A stretch of 64,000 nucleotides of DNA from Lonicera japonica (Eukaryota > Streptophyta > Magnoliopsida > Dipsacales > Caprifoliaceae), in assembly GCA_021464415.1 (NCBI GenBank), contig CM038467.1, positions 25,969,748 through 26,033,747 of the forward strand, read 5' to 3'. Made by a program: the position numbers and the translations under genes. The notes beneath the pieces are model-generated. The model saw only the letters and a list, made by a program, of their open reading frames with translations. It was not told the DNA's origin and did not search any database. This document shows, piece after piece, positions 28,724 to 39,659 of the stretch. Every line of letters begins with the position of its first letter. Position 1 is the stretch's first letter.

Positions 28724-30262
28724 TCAATCCTCACCTCCATATTCTGAGCGAGAACTCTTAGAATCATCATCGTTATCCTTAACTTCTTCCTCTTCAGCTT
28801 TTCCTTCTTCTTGAGCTTTTTCCTTTTTCGGCTCGGAAGGACCAGCTTCGACATCAAACTCATGTTGAAATTCTGGAAGTTCCAAATACTTCCCAATGTG
28901 GTGAACCTGCTTGCCTATCACGTGCTGATTATGTCGTATTTTGACTTGACTGCGATGAAGGCGATCAAGTTTAGCCAGAACCCGCTTTAGCATTCCTTTG
29001 AAACCCTTTTCCTCCGGCTGAATTGAAGGACAATAAGTTTTCGACCGTTGGCGCGTCGAACCTTGAATAACCTTTCCTTTTGCACCCTTTTCCCCTTGAG
29101 CTTTCATTTGAATAAAAGCATCATCTTCATCTTTTTCAGCTCGAATATATACAGGTGCCTGAGATAACGACTTTTTCCACGAGGTGAAATTATAAGTACC
29201 TCGTGAACTGCGGGCTGTTGGTTCTGATTTAAAGGATTGGACATTCCAAATCTCTGTTAAAACCCGAGTAATTAGGGAACCCAATACCAAACCTGTAGAA
29301 GAAGGTTGACCTTCCTTCCTACAAGTTAAACACTCCACAACTCTTGAAAACAAAACCTGGGCTAGATCAATTGTATGACCCATCCCAACCGCATAGAGAA
29401 ACATGGCATCTTTAGGACCAACCTCAGAATGATGGGAATCTGGTGAAATGCAATAATGGTATATGGCATAAAGAATACGATAGTCTGGACGAAGAAACCC
29501 TGTGGCAACCCGCAAAAGATTATCCCAAGTATGTGGACTACCCATAAGTTCGGACAATACGGAATTAATATTGGGGGCCTGAGTAACAGAATATGGGTAC
29601 TGCGGATTCTCAACCAATGGAAGAGAATAGATTTGACGGATGGAATCAGCATCAATGTAAGTATCAACACCTCGAATCCTAGCAACCAACCTATGACCTT
29701 TAGGGTGTTCAACCAGATTAGCAAGGAAATAAAATTCCCTTACTATGAATGGGTAACACGAATGATTTTGAACAACCTTATCCCAGTGACGAGCCATTAA
29801 CCAATTGTAAACTAATGAGGGGACAATGGTGTTCCTTTTGGTTGAGGGTTTGAATGCCATAAGATTCACATTGCGTTCACAATTTACTTTCGCTTTTGAG
29901 TATTGAGTGGTGAACTCTTTGGCTTGTGCGTCACTAGCAAAACAGGGAAAATAGGTTTCGGGCTGATAATGGGCCTCTGCCATAACGGGTTGTCCTGAAG
30001 AAGGGTGAGAGGGTTCGGCCTGAATACCTTTCCCTTTGGAACCAGAGGCATCATGCTTTGATTTCTTAACGGGTGGGAATGATGGTGGTGGATTCGGAGG
30101 AGAGTGAGTTTTCTTTTTGGATTGTTTAGAAGGAACTTTAGTTTTTGCCATTAACAATCCAAGTAGAGAAAGCAAGAAAACAATGGTGATAATTGAGAGT
30201 AACAACATGATGGTGTGGAAGATGTGAGGAATTATCAAAAGAGAATCAAAAAGACTTACCAT
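28724..30262 (-). CDS. Retroelement-type protein with a 'putative plant transposon' domain (Transposase_32-like)
   Basis: An uninterrupted 512-codon frame. The first Met gives a hydrophobic start (residues 8-37), but Met38 (position 30151) begins MAKTKVPSKQSKKK, a Lys-rich, Pro-rich, nuclear-type opening, and is the likelier start (475 residues). Residues about 150-345 contain the block with REFYFLANL, VRGV-like IRGVDTYID and Leu-rich helices followed by a conserved Tyr/His segment, which I associate with the domain family annotated as putative plant transposon protein. The C-terminus (residues 470-512) is highly acidic (runs of Glu, Asp, Ser). No reverse transcriptase, integrase or zinc knuckle lies beside it, so it is an isolated or truncated gag-like part. 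It may be expressed, but it is not a normal host gene. The family assignment rests on memory, not on a search. Confidence 0.65.
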   Translation of the reverse strand: MVSLFDSLLIIPHIFHTIMLLLSIITIVFLLSLLGLLMAKTKVPSKQSKKKTHSPPNPPPSFPPVKKSKHDASGSKGKGIQAEPSHPSSGQPVMAEAHYQPETYFPCFASDAQAKEFTTQYSKAKVNCERNVNLMAFKPSTKRNTIVPSLVYNWLMARHWDKVVQNHSCYPFIVREFYFLANLVEHPKGHRLVARIRGVDTYIDADSIRQIYSLPLVENPQYPYSVTQAPNINSVLSELMGSPHTWDNLLRVATGFLRPDYRILYAIYHYCISPDSHHSEVGPKDAMFLYAVGMGHTIDLAQVLFSRVVECLTCRKEGQPSSTGLVLGSLITRVLTEIWNVQSFKSEPTARSSRGTYNFTSWKKSLSQAPVYIRAEKDEDDAFIQMKAQGEKGAKGKVIQGSTRQRSKTYCPSIQPEEKGFKGMLKRVLAKLDRLHRSQVKIRHNQHVIGKQVHHIGKYLELPEFQHEFDVEAGPSEPKKEKAQEEGKAEEEEVKDNDDDSKSSRSEYGGED

Positions 30263-31070
30263 ACACTACACAAATTTACATTTGAAGGGATGAGTATGCA
30301 GTAGTTCATTCAATGAGTAAATTAACTTACACGGTTCAGCAAAATTTACATTGAAAGGGACGAAGAAACTTAGTAACTCTCGATCTCATGCAGAATATCA
30401 TGGAGATGGAGACTACAAAGGAAAAATGTTTGTTAGTAAAGCCCATCAGCTTCAAGACAATGTATGTGTACTTTACAACTTCATTTTTTTTTCAGTTCAC
30501 TTTATGTATGCATGTATGCATATAAATTGGCCCTTTCCTTATTAATCAGCAAAAATCACTGTTGGTCGCTATTGTACGATGGTTGTATTTAGGACATACA
30601 ATAAACTTAAATTGTGTTTATTATTGCTACCTTAGTGCCAAGGCCTTTGTTGTTCTTTAATTTATTTTAATGGTTTGATATAATATCTACCATTATTTTG
30701 ATTTCTTTTATTTTAATGGATTTACCTTTCTGTATCAAGGTTCAATAAATTCTTTTTAAATTTAAGTAAATTTATATTGTCCATATGCAATTTTTGTAAA
30801 TCAAAATAGGTAATTTTGTACTTCACTTTCTTCTTTGACCTGATACAAAGAGGATAAACTGTTTTTTTTAGTTTGAGTTATATCTCCCTTTTTTTTGTCT
30901 TTCTCCTCATGCTTTTTGTTCCCTTTTTATTATTTTTCAAATAATAATAAGGTCGGTCTAAATTTCTTTGTCCAATAGTACAAGTCTACTTTCCTTTTCA
31001 AAACAACATTAGTGTATTGAAATTCATGGTGTGAAACAAGTTGTGGTTCCAAACCATTGATCTTTCCTAC
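30263..31070. other. Gene-free stretch
   Basis: No gene is supported. It is T-rich on the plus strand, with a short repeated 'tgtatgcatgtatgcata' near 30505. Confidence 0.45.
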
Positions 31071-31270
31071 GGTGTAAGAGCATGGGCTACCTATGAATGC
31101 TTCGTTACTACGAGTTGCACCACAGTGCCTTTGGCACTAGGCTGCTTTGGTAACGCGATTGGCTTCTGCGGTAATGCACTTGGCCGGGTGGTAATGCAGT
31201 TGCTGCCAGTAATGCACTTGGCTACTGCGTTATCGCAATGCTGCCTGGCTGCGTTAACATAGTTGGCACG
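31071..31270. repeat. GC-richer repeat block related to 32698-33029
   Basis: 'gtgtaagagcatgggctacctatgaatgct' and 'cgagttgcaccacagtgcctttggca' match the left half of the element at 32698. Inside, 'ggtaatgcacttggc'-like 15-mers recur about five times (31166-31260). The higher GC content sets it apart from the surroundings. It seems a partial, internally repeated relative of that element. Confidence 0.5.
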
Positions 31271-32697
31271 CGAACTGTCCATGTGTGGCACGTATCAACT
31301 TTTGAGGATTGATGTGTACTTTTCTTGCTACATCTGTGCCACACGAACTACTTATTATTACATCTTAAAAAAAAAAGAAACACCCAGATCACTTCTCTTA
31401 CTATTTAATAAAGAAATCATGGGTATTTTTGTGTTTTGGGAGCACGCGAACTGCATTTTTTTTTTCTTTTTCATTTAGCTAGTATTAATTAATGGAACTT
31501 AGTGCTTTACTTTTACCCACGATATAGATGGTTGGGAACTATTTTTTTTGTCTTTGCCATGAGGTATCACCAAATTCGCACTAAGATATTAGATGTCTCC
31601 ACTAAGTTTTTTGGGCAAAAATTGAACTTGCTTCACCAAGAGTTGCACCACATTGCCTTTTGAGTTTCTTTTGTTTTTGTTTTGTTGAATTTTTCCATTG
31701 TCTTTGTTCCTTGAATTCGGTAGATCAAGTTTAACCCTTTGTTACTTTATCTTTTTTGGACTTTTTAAATTCGCCCTTCTTTTACTTGAAATTTAGTCAC
31801 TTCCAAGTTTTTATAATCGTAACAACCATTCCTAAGGAATATTTACAAGATAATGAACTATAAGCAATTTATGTATTAAAGTACTATTTCTGTTACAAGA
31901 TTTATTCGCCACAGCAATAAGTTAGCTTGAATTTACATGATCTTTTAAAAATGTACTGAAAAGGAAGCTATATAGGTGAGTGTGTTAAGTACTCTGTATA
32001 TGCGTATAATTTCATTTAGTGTAATTTAATCATTTAGAGGGAAGTCAAGAGAGAGAGGATTGAGGCTATTATTAATCTTTTTTTTTTCTTTTTGGTAAAT
32101 TTGGACAAGTTGGCTCAATTTGGTTTAGATTCCAAAGAACATTGGTTTTGGGCTATAGGCATTAGGTAAATACTTAAGAACATCCATAACAATTTACTTA
32201 TAACAATTTACTTAGTGTATGATAGAATAGATTAAATATAACTTACTTTACGTGTGAAATAGCAGTATGATAAAAAAAATCGCCAAATGAATGAAAAAAT
32301 TTCAGGCCATTTTGACTATGAGAAGAACCCCAAGCAACCTTTGTTTGATTGTAATCTGTAATCTTTGGTAATTTAAATTTAATTAATTTTATTTGATTTT
32401 AATTTGTAACCTTTGTTTCATAGGTACAACTCTCCTAGTGGTAAACTCAAGGTAGGAATTCAAAAGGAAGAGCATCATAGTTAAGACTTCACATCTTGTT
32501 TGCATATACTTTCTCTATCAAATAATAAGAGTCCACTTTTTTTTCAGAACAACATTAATGTGCAAAATTCATGATGAGAAATTTTGTTTAATAAAATTAG
32601 TGCTTTTTTAAAAATGTGAAGACAAAACTTGAATTCTTAATTAGGGATGGGGGGAGTAAAATTTATTTATTTATTTATTTTTGTGGATTCTTTATAT
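31271..32697. other. Gene-free stretch
   Basis: AT-rich with no gene seen. Contains an (TTTA)n run near 32665-32681. Confidence 0.45.
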
Positions 32698-33029
32698 GAT
32701 GTAAGAGCATACGCTACCTATAAATGCTCCATTAGTACGAGTTAAACCATAGTGCCTTTGGCATGGGCAATACCTATTTATATATATATAGTTCCATACG
32801 AGTGAATCATACTCATATAGTTTTTCTTTTTTCAAAATAATTTTGTACGAGTTTAGCATAGCCATATGGCTTATACAAGTAAATAAAAGCCGTATGACAA
32901 AAACTTACACATATGGTAAGTTTGCTCTATCTCTCTACTACACCGGCCTAAGTTTGTCTATTAAATTTTATCCGCCGTAACATAGAGTACCAATTTAGCA
33001 TACCCACTAGTCTATGGATGCTCTAAAGG
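32698..33029. mobile_element. Foldback MITE-like element
   Basis: The left end atgtaagagcatacgctacc and the right end agtctatggatgctctaaag are an inverted pair (core AGAGCAT...). Its left part also occurs at 31071. The internal region is AT-rich with 'catatgg' repeats. The AGAGCAT-type end is common among plant MITEs. No ORF. Confidence 0.55.
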
Positions 33030-33496
33030 TGCATATAAAATCAATCCAAATATAGGAGTATTCATTTTCTTTGAACGATCAGGAAAAACCAACATCAAGT
33101 ACGATTCAAAGAAGCCTCATACGACGAACAAAAAGAAACAGACTTTTAAATACAACACAGCTACATATCAACTAAGCTAGCCCTTCTTATATCCTACCAT
33201 TAGCCTTTCCCTCTTGGGTGCCCTTCTTTATATAATAATAAAAAATGGCCATTGAACAGTGGCATTCTAAAAATAGGTATAGAAATGCAATTTTATACCG
33301 CTACAGAAATATACCCTATGGAATTGGGCTAATAGTTCACTATCTCCTCTTGGAGATCCCGTGTTTAAATCCCGGAGACTAAAAAAAATAAAGCTACCGA
33401 AATGCAAATTTATACAGCAACAGAAGAAATGCAGTTGCTTTTCTCCCCACTTTTCAAGCCACTCTATTAAAAATGCACGGACTTAGCTCCTTTCCA

Positions 33497-33804
33497 TTAC
33501 CCCTTCGATCTAATTCCATCCAAGGGGATATAATTTGAAGGGTAAACGGATGATTTTTTTTCATGAATTTTGGTGGAGATAATCTCTATAATAAGTAAAT
33601 CATGTCCACAGAATTTCATCAAGAAATTCAAACCGGAAGTGGGCGTAAAAAAGATTTGATGCATTTGTTTATTTTTGGCCATTCAAATTTTAGATCATCA
33701 TTTCATCCGCTTCAAGATTGAATATTCAGATGAAATTTTGTGAAAATGATCTATTGATTATAGAAATCATCTCCCCGGACGGAATTGGACGGAATAGGTA
33801 ATAG
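33497..33804. mobile_element. Foldback element, family shared with 24003-24314
   Basis: Ends 'attaccccttcgatctaatt' and 'ggaattggacggaataggta' are inverted relatives. Inner pairing: 'aaacggatgatttttttt' with 'atcatcatttcatccgct'. It shares the internal phrase 'tttggtggagat' and 'cagaatttcatcaagaaatt' with the 24 kb element. It carries no transposase. Confidence 0.65.
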
Positions 33805-34059
33805 AGTGGAGCCAAAGTCCAAAATGCACATATCTCAAACTTTAAACACAAATTGAATATGTCAAAATCGAATTGATTTGTAGGAACGTATTCAGAATAT
33901 ACAAAATAGATTTTACAGAAAAAGAGGGATGAATTGTGCTTATAAGTTATGACCCTATTGACAAATTCTCTTCGGAAAGCATTATATAGGTCAGCCAAAA
34001 CAGAGAAATTCTTCTACTTTTCTCTTTCTCTGTTCTCTCATTACCCGTGATTTATTTAT

Positions 34060-34320
34060 CAAACACCCAAATGCAAGAAATCCTAAAGAAAAAGAGGATA
34101 AAAAAAGAAAGCACTAAATTTTGAAACCTAACTTTGAAAGATATTGAGAGAAGAAGAAGTAAAGGAGAGGGAAGGGATGAGTACCTCTGGAAGGTCGCCA
34201 TTGGCCCGGTGAGGACGGATGCTCCGGCCGTCCAGAAGAGAGCGAGAGAGAGTGAGTGTTTTTAGAGTGAGAGTGAGACAGCGGGCCCAGTTTAGTTTGG
34301 GTATATATACTCTTAAGAAT
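34060..34320 (-). promoter_or_regulatory. Orphan promoter and first-exon-like segment (minus strand)
   Basis: Reading the minus strand: a TATA box, gagtatatataccc (34299-34312), is followed about 30 bp later by a CT-rich leader, then GC-rich sequence containing gccaatggcgaccttccaga. That ATG opens only a few codons before a possible donor (CAGAG|GTACTC near 34184). A diverged copy lies in the opposite orientation at 27080-27312. No downstream coding exon was identified. The 149-codon frame across it is judged a by-product of CT-rich leader sequence. It may be a broken gene start or part of a repeat. Confidence 0.35.
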
Positions 34321-34329
34321 TAGTTGAAA

Positions 34330-35150
34330 TTTTTGGGCAAGTTTGTAGAGAAACAAATAAGATGGGTGGAGCTGGTGGTGGTAAAGATCAGAGAGTAAGG
34401 GGGAGGGTTTAGAGAGAGAAAGGAGGAGTCTAGAGAGAGAGTGGTGTAGATGGTGGTGGTCGGAATCCCTGTGTTCACGTGGGGAAGGGAAAAGATGAAG
34501 GATACAAGGATAAAAGAAGGCAGCCACTATTTGCACACCAAGAATTACTTGGTAATACTCCATTATTAAAAATGCATTAGTTATCTATTTGCACACCACT
34601 CATTTATATTTTTACCCAATGGTTATTTACCTAAAGTTAAAATTAACCTTCCTAATTACATATTACATTAACTTATAATTACTTTGTCAAATTCAAATGG
34701 AATTTAATGATATCTCACGTTTGATTTCCCCTCCAATGCTCCACCACGCCAAAATCGCTGGACTCTCCTTTTCTTCTCCTCTTCTTGATTGAAATGTACA
34801 AAGACTTCCATTGATTGAAGAAAATCAAGCATTAAAGCAATATTTTGTGGAAGTAAGAAAGAAACCCTAGACCCATGAATAGTGGTGAGAACACCATAGA
34901 GTTGAAAATGAAAGGTAATGAAGAACCTAAAGGTGATATACAAGAAAAGGGTGATGGAGGAGAGATATGCTTAGTGTTTTGTATGTCATTGTGTTTCTTT
35001 TTTGCATTTTTAAGCAATGAATACATACACAACACTCTAAAGCATTGAACAGAGTACACATAACTGGAAATACAGTGACAGCCGCTTGATATGGAGTGAA
35101 TTATAGTAGCTCATTCGTTGAAAATGTAGCGACATAGGAAAATTTTGCTG
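34330..35150. other. Gene-free stretch
   Basis: No supported gene. The short minus-strand ORFs at 34704-35059 overlap each other in two frames and show no motif. Confidence 0.4.
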
Positions 35151-35557
35151 TCATGCCCACTCGCTAGACATCAGTAGACAGTCATAGCCTGTAACTCGCT
35201 TCATGATAAGCGAGTATGATAGGTATAATTACCAGACATGTAGCGAGCAGGACAAATTTGTTTTTAGGTTTTCATTAACTGAATACATTACTTGGTAATT
35301 TGGTATTAGCTTTATTTTTTTTGTTAGAATGACAACACTTTGATCCGAATATGTAACTTTTTATTGCATAGAAAGTGTTTGATACCTTTTTTTTATATGA
35401 ATGACAACATTTTGATCCGAATATGTGAAGGGTCCTCATAATATAATTGCTTTTAAAGATACATAATTTACTATTGTTGTGAGTGTATTTGATTTACTTT
35501 TCACTTGGAACAAAATATAAGCCTCATTCACTACATAACGGGAGAGAAAGTAAGTTC

Positions 35558-35837
35558 CAGTAGGTTTTATTCATTCTAGGTGCACCCCAGCCACCCCATG
35601 TACAGCGAGAAAATAAGCCTTACCCACTGGACATCCGTCCTTTGGTTTTCCCATAGTCGCCTAATGTCTAGCGAGTAATATACTCGTTAGATATCAAGCT
35701 TAGTAAATTTTTCAGTAGGTTTTATTCATTTTAGGTGCACCCTAGCCACCTCATGTCTAGCGAAAAAGTAAGCCTTACTCGCTAGACATCCGTCTTTTGT
35801 TTGCGTACATATCACCCAATGTCTAGCGAGCATTATC
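35558..35837. repeat. 155 bp tandem duplication carrying TGTCTAGCGAG motifs
   Basis: Units start at 35558 and 35713 with cagtaggttttattcatt and share 'aggtgcaccc.agccacc', '.atgt.tagcga' and 'taagcctta'. Each unit carries the motif TGTCTAGCGAG and its reverse complement CTCGCTAGACA. Related motifs occur at 35159-35170 and 36949-37030. Confidence 0.7.
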
Positions 35838-36141
35838 AATTTAGGACATGGGGATAACAAATTATTCTTCTAATACTAGTAATATAGGTAAATTCTTCTT
35901 CTTCTTCTTTGCAATAATTAGGATAAATTAATAAAAAATAAATGATCAAAACATGCATGGCAGTATTTTTCATTATCCAAAAATAGAACTTAGATAATGT
36001 AATACATGAACATTAAGTCAAAGCAGATACATTAAGCCTAACACATGTACCAAATCCAAAGCAAATACATTAACAAAAAAGAAGTACCAAACGTGACTAC
36101 ATTAAGCCAAACGCAATTACATTTATACAAAAATAACTACT

Positions 36142-36472
36142 TTATTTTCTTTTGTGGTGGGGCTTTGGCTTTTCTAGCGGATCTGCATCCTGGCGAGGTT
36201 TTTGTTGTTGTACTTGTAGTCTTTGTCGGGGCATCCGCATGTCTCTTCTTTTGCCTTGCTTGTTCCAATGGCTAATTATACTCAATTGTTCAGATTGGTC
36301 CTACATTAAAATAAATAATGGGACCGAGTATAGTAGTCAATAAAGAATTAAAATAAAAGTATATGTAGTCAATAAATAATTAAAATGAAGGTATAATAAA
36401 CAATTTTAGTGCCGCGACAAACTTTACTTTTCGTTGCCTCTTCGCGGCTGTCATTGGATTGTTATTCGTCAT
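36142..36472 (-). CDS. Possible small two-exon gene or gene remnant, 67 residues, function unknown
   Basis: On the minus strand, ATG at 36472 opens an exon to 36428 with donor AAA|GTAAAG, and 36300-36142 forms a second exon after an ATGTAG acceptor. They join in phase to 67 residues ending HHKRK and a stop. The product is very basic and rich in Gln, Lys and Arg, with the phrase QRLQVQQQKPRQDADP. No domain is recognised. It could be the tail of a longer gene or transposase, since an acceptor-like TTATTAG precedes the ATG. It could equally be chance. It lies between two blocks of the TGTCTAGCGAG repeats. Confidence 0.2.
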
Positions 36473-36479
36473 ATCTAAT

Positions 36480-37720
36480 AACATAAAACAATAATAATCA
36501 GTCATTGGATTGATCTTAATCAGGGATGGAGTAGTGGAGTACCCAAAAATATGAATTACCCCATTTTTTTCTTTAAAAGCAAAATATTATAAAATATTGT
36601 AGCTAAATATAGCACTAAGCCATATGCATATAGTATACACACATACATATGACCATAAGTTCAGAATAAAGCTAAGTCACAGTTACCAAGATGGAGGAAA
36701 TATAATAAAATTATTGAAGTTGAATCCCAATGAAAGAACATTTAACAAATTTAAGAAATGTCTACACTCTATCGTATGATTATAAGATCTTAAGGAGCAT
36801 ATACACAAAAGGAAAAGTCTATTAACATTTCCTTTGTTTATTTCCAGAACCTCGTAAAGCCCCTTGAGAATGATACTTAAGAAGACAAAACTTCGAACCT
36901 TAAATTCTCATCCATAAAACAAGAAAACATATGCAAGCAGTAAGTCTTACTCGCTAGACATTGGGTGACTACGGTGCAACTAGATGCCGGATGTCCAGGG
37001 AGTGAGACTTACTTTCTCGTTGGACATGCGGTGACTGATGTAATAATCTGACATGCATAGCAATATCTAACTTAAGAGAAAAGAATGAAAAGAAAAAAAG
37101 CTTGTGTTCAAACCTCTCCTTTGAAAGGTTAGGATGCTAAACTTCTTAATATTTTTTTTTATTTTTGGGTAAATTTTGGCATAGGTTACAACCACAATTA
37201 ACCAAACCATTATTAGGTCAAAATAGGACAAAATGTTTAACTTACTTGGTGATGCTGAAGACAGAAGCAAGGAGATGATGATGCCGATGGTGAAGACGAA
37301 GATGAGGGAGATGATTGACTGAGAAATGGGTGAGTCTGTGAGGAGGAGTGGGTGAGAGAGGTTACGATGAGGGAGTGTAATGAGAGAAGAGAGCGTACGT
37401 GTTTTGAAAAGGGGGAGTGTGGAATGGTTTTGTTTTTTTCAATTTAATTAACTTAATTAATTTATTAATTAATGTATTTAATTAGTTAATTACTTTGTAT
37501 AATAGTGAGAGTGGTGAAAGTGATTTTGGAGTGGAGATGAGAAAGTAACTTACCTTTTGGAGTGTTTATAAGAAATGGTCCAAAACCAAGTAATTTGTGG
37601 TGTGCGAATAGTGCCCACCTAAAAGAAAGAGTCAAGAGACGATAGTTTTGTCCTTTCACCGTAATAACTGCTTTGAAAATTGATCTACAGTTTTGTTGCG
37701 TCACTGGTTTGAACAACATT
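36480..37720. other. Gene-free stretch with TGTCTAGCGAG-type motifs at 36949-37030
   Basis: ACTCGCTAGACA at 36949-36960 and a diverged 'ctttctcgttggacat' near 37011-37026 repeat the motif set of 35.1-35.8 kb. The rest is AT-rich with no gene. GA-rich sequence at 37256-37400 looks like simple sequence. Confidence 0.45.
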
Positions 37721-38090
37721 AGAGCAGCTGCAATAAGATTGCGTAAAATTTATATAAATTTATTTATTATTTAATAGTTAATATTAATATTTATATATAA
37801 AAAAAAGTGGTTTAATAAAAAATAAAAAATCTATAAAAATGAGGAGAGAATAAGTTGATGGAGATAATTTGAGTGGTGTAATTCAGTTAATGAGAAAAGA
37901 TATTGAGGGGGTGAAAAGAGAATTTTACTTGACTGTGTAAATTGAATGGGCAAAATACATGGCTATTATATATAAAAACTTAGTTGACATTGATTTTACA
38001 CAACCATTAAATCAACAAAAAATTTACACAATGTGAAAGTTTCACACAATATTGAATTGGCTATTATACAGTCTTATTAGAAATGTTCTT
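37721..38090. mobile_element. MITE-like foldback element
   Basis: The ends agagcagctgcaataagatt and cagtcttattagaaatgttc form an imperfect inverted pair of the AGAGCATCTCCAATAAG type, common in plant MITEs. The interior includes 'gtgtaaaatt.acaca' phrases also found in the 54136-54644 element. It is AT-rich and non-coding. Confidence 0.6.
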
Positions 38091-38099
38091 AGTCATTAC

Positions 38100-39659
38100 A
38101 AAAGGAAAAAAAAAAACTTCGCTTTACACCTTGAACAAATATAATTATTTATTTTAAAAATATTGCCGCTTAATTCCTTCTTCGTGTATTTAGACAATTA
38201 TTAAAATATCTTTCCTATTTTCTTTCGGTTTTTCTTTATTCCATCCTTGAATACATGTAGGGCGTGCTTCGGAGTTAAGGAGACATAAATTCTTGAGCCA
38301 ATTTGCTAATTTCATATCATTTCATTCTTAAAATTGTTGCCTCGCGATCCAAATTAGTTAATAGAGATAGTAATTTTTTTAAGATAAAACCTGCCCACTC
38401 AAGTCAGGAAGGGTGCAAATTGCACATGTTTTAGAAGGATCGAGTTCGAATCTTGCCAAAGCGCTCTACCCGTTGCCATCCTTACTAACAACCGAAAAAT
38501 GAGGCCCAAACTAAATTTTCTTTTTAATAAAAATATAATAATGGCAATTAAATATAGGGGGATTGGATAATGTTTATTTAATCAAAATATTATGTTTTAA
38601 CGGTCACGCATATATATTTAGAGAGAAATAATGGAGAAAAAATTAAATATTATTTTAAGATAGCTGAACATGTATTTACATGTCTTATAATTAGGGATTA
38701 TTTCTATAATATATAATATAAACCAAACTAATCAAAGAGGACATGTAAATATTTTTGTTTATTTATTACAGAGTTAGTATTATAATACATATCAATTTAT
38801 TTTAATTTATTTATTCATCCGCTACACAGATATAAGGTGTGCTCCGAAAACTAGTAATTAATAATGTGACACTATTAATAAAATAATTATAATCATTGTT
38901 AAAGCAATACAATATTCAAAATATATAGTATAATCTTTTAAATAAGAATTTTATGGGAAAAAGTATAATTAATTTGGTAATAAAACTGCTCTTAATTATA
39001 TCACATAGCTATGTGTGTGTGTTATCTTTTATCAATGATCATCATATTCAAACAGGTGCTATCGGTTCTTAATCTTTATCTGGTCTAAAATAATTTTAGG
39101 AATATAAAAACATCATAAGATATAATAGAAGAATATCCATAAATATGGTTTGAGTGCCTAAAGATTACTAAAATATATCAATAATCACACTCTATCATAT
39201 TATTATTAAATAAAAAAATATATATATATATTCAAAATAATGTTGGACTTGTCCAGATTATTCATTCTTCAATGTAACTATCAACTATACCACATCAACG
39301 TTTTTTGTCTACCTTCTTCTATTTTTCCGGCTTTTAAACATTGTAATTTTTATATTATAAATTATTTTTTTGTAAAAAATATATTATTAAAAAAAAAGTA
39401 TAAATCAAGACCTAAAAAAAAGATCCACATTGCATATAAAGTTATTAATTTTATTTTTATGAGTTTTTTAATAAAAAATCTTTTGGACAATTGCATTTGA
39501 GATTTTTTTTAAAGAGCTCTCCGTTAAGAAGATCTTTTTTGGACTGCATAGGAAAGACATGCTTACAAGCCCATGGTTTAAAGCTCTCAAACTCATTTCT
39601 ATATTTGAGATGCTCTTACATGTATTTTTCAAAAGATTAGTTCTGAACTTATTATAGTA
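38100..39659. other. Gene-free AT-rich stretch
   Basis: No gene is supported. At 38385-38470, 'ggatcgagttcgaatcttgcc' resembles a pol III box B, a possible SINE remnant. A phrase near 38905-38935 ('aaagcaatacaatattcaaaatat') is shared with 62367-62392. Confidence 0.4.

Noticed and set aside
29456..29800. 114-codon plus-strand ORF
   Set aside because: Antisense shadow of the 512-codon retroelement frame.
34114..34563. 149-codon ORF, minus strand
   Set aside because: Covers a TATA box and CT-rich leader; Ser/His/Leu-rich because of simple sequence, no domain.
36152..36343. Cys/Trp/Gly-rich plus-strand ORF
   Set aside because: Antisense to the Lys/Gln-rich small frame on the minus strand and without a domain.
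38385..38475. tRNA-like sequence with a box B
   Set aside because: No cloverleaf or acceptor-stem pairing could be built; at most a SINE remnant.
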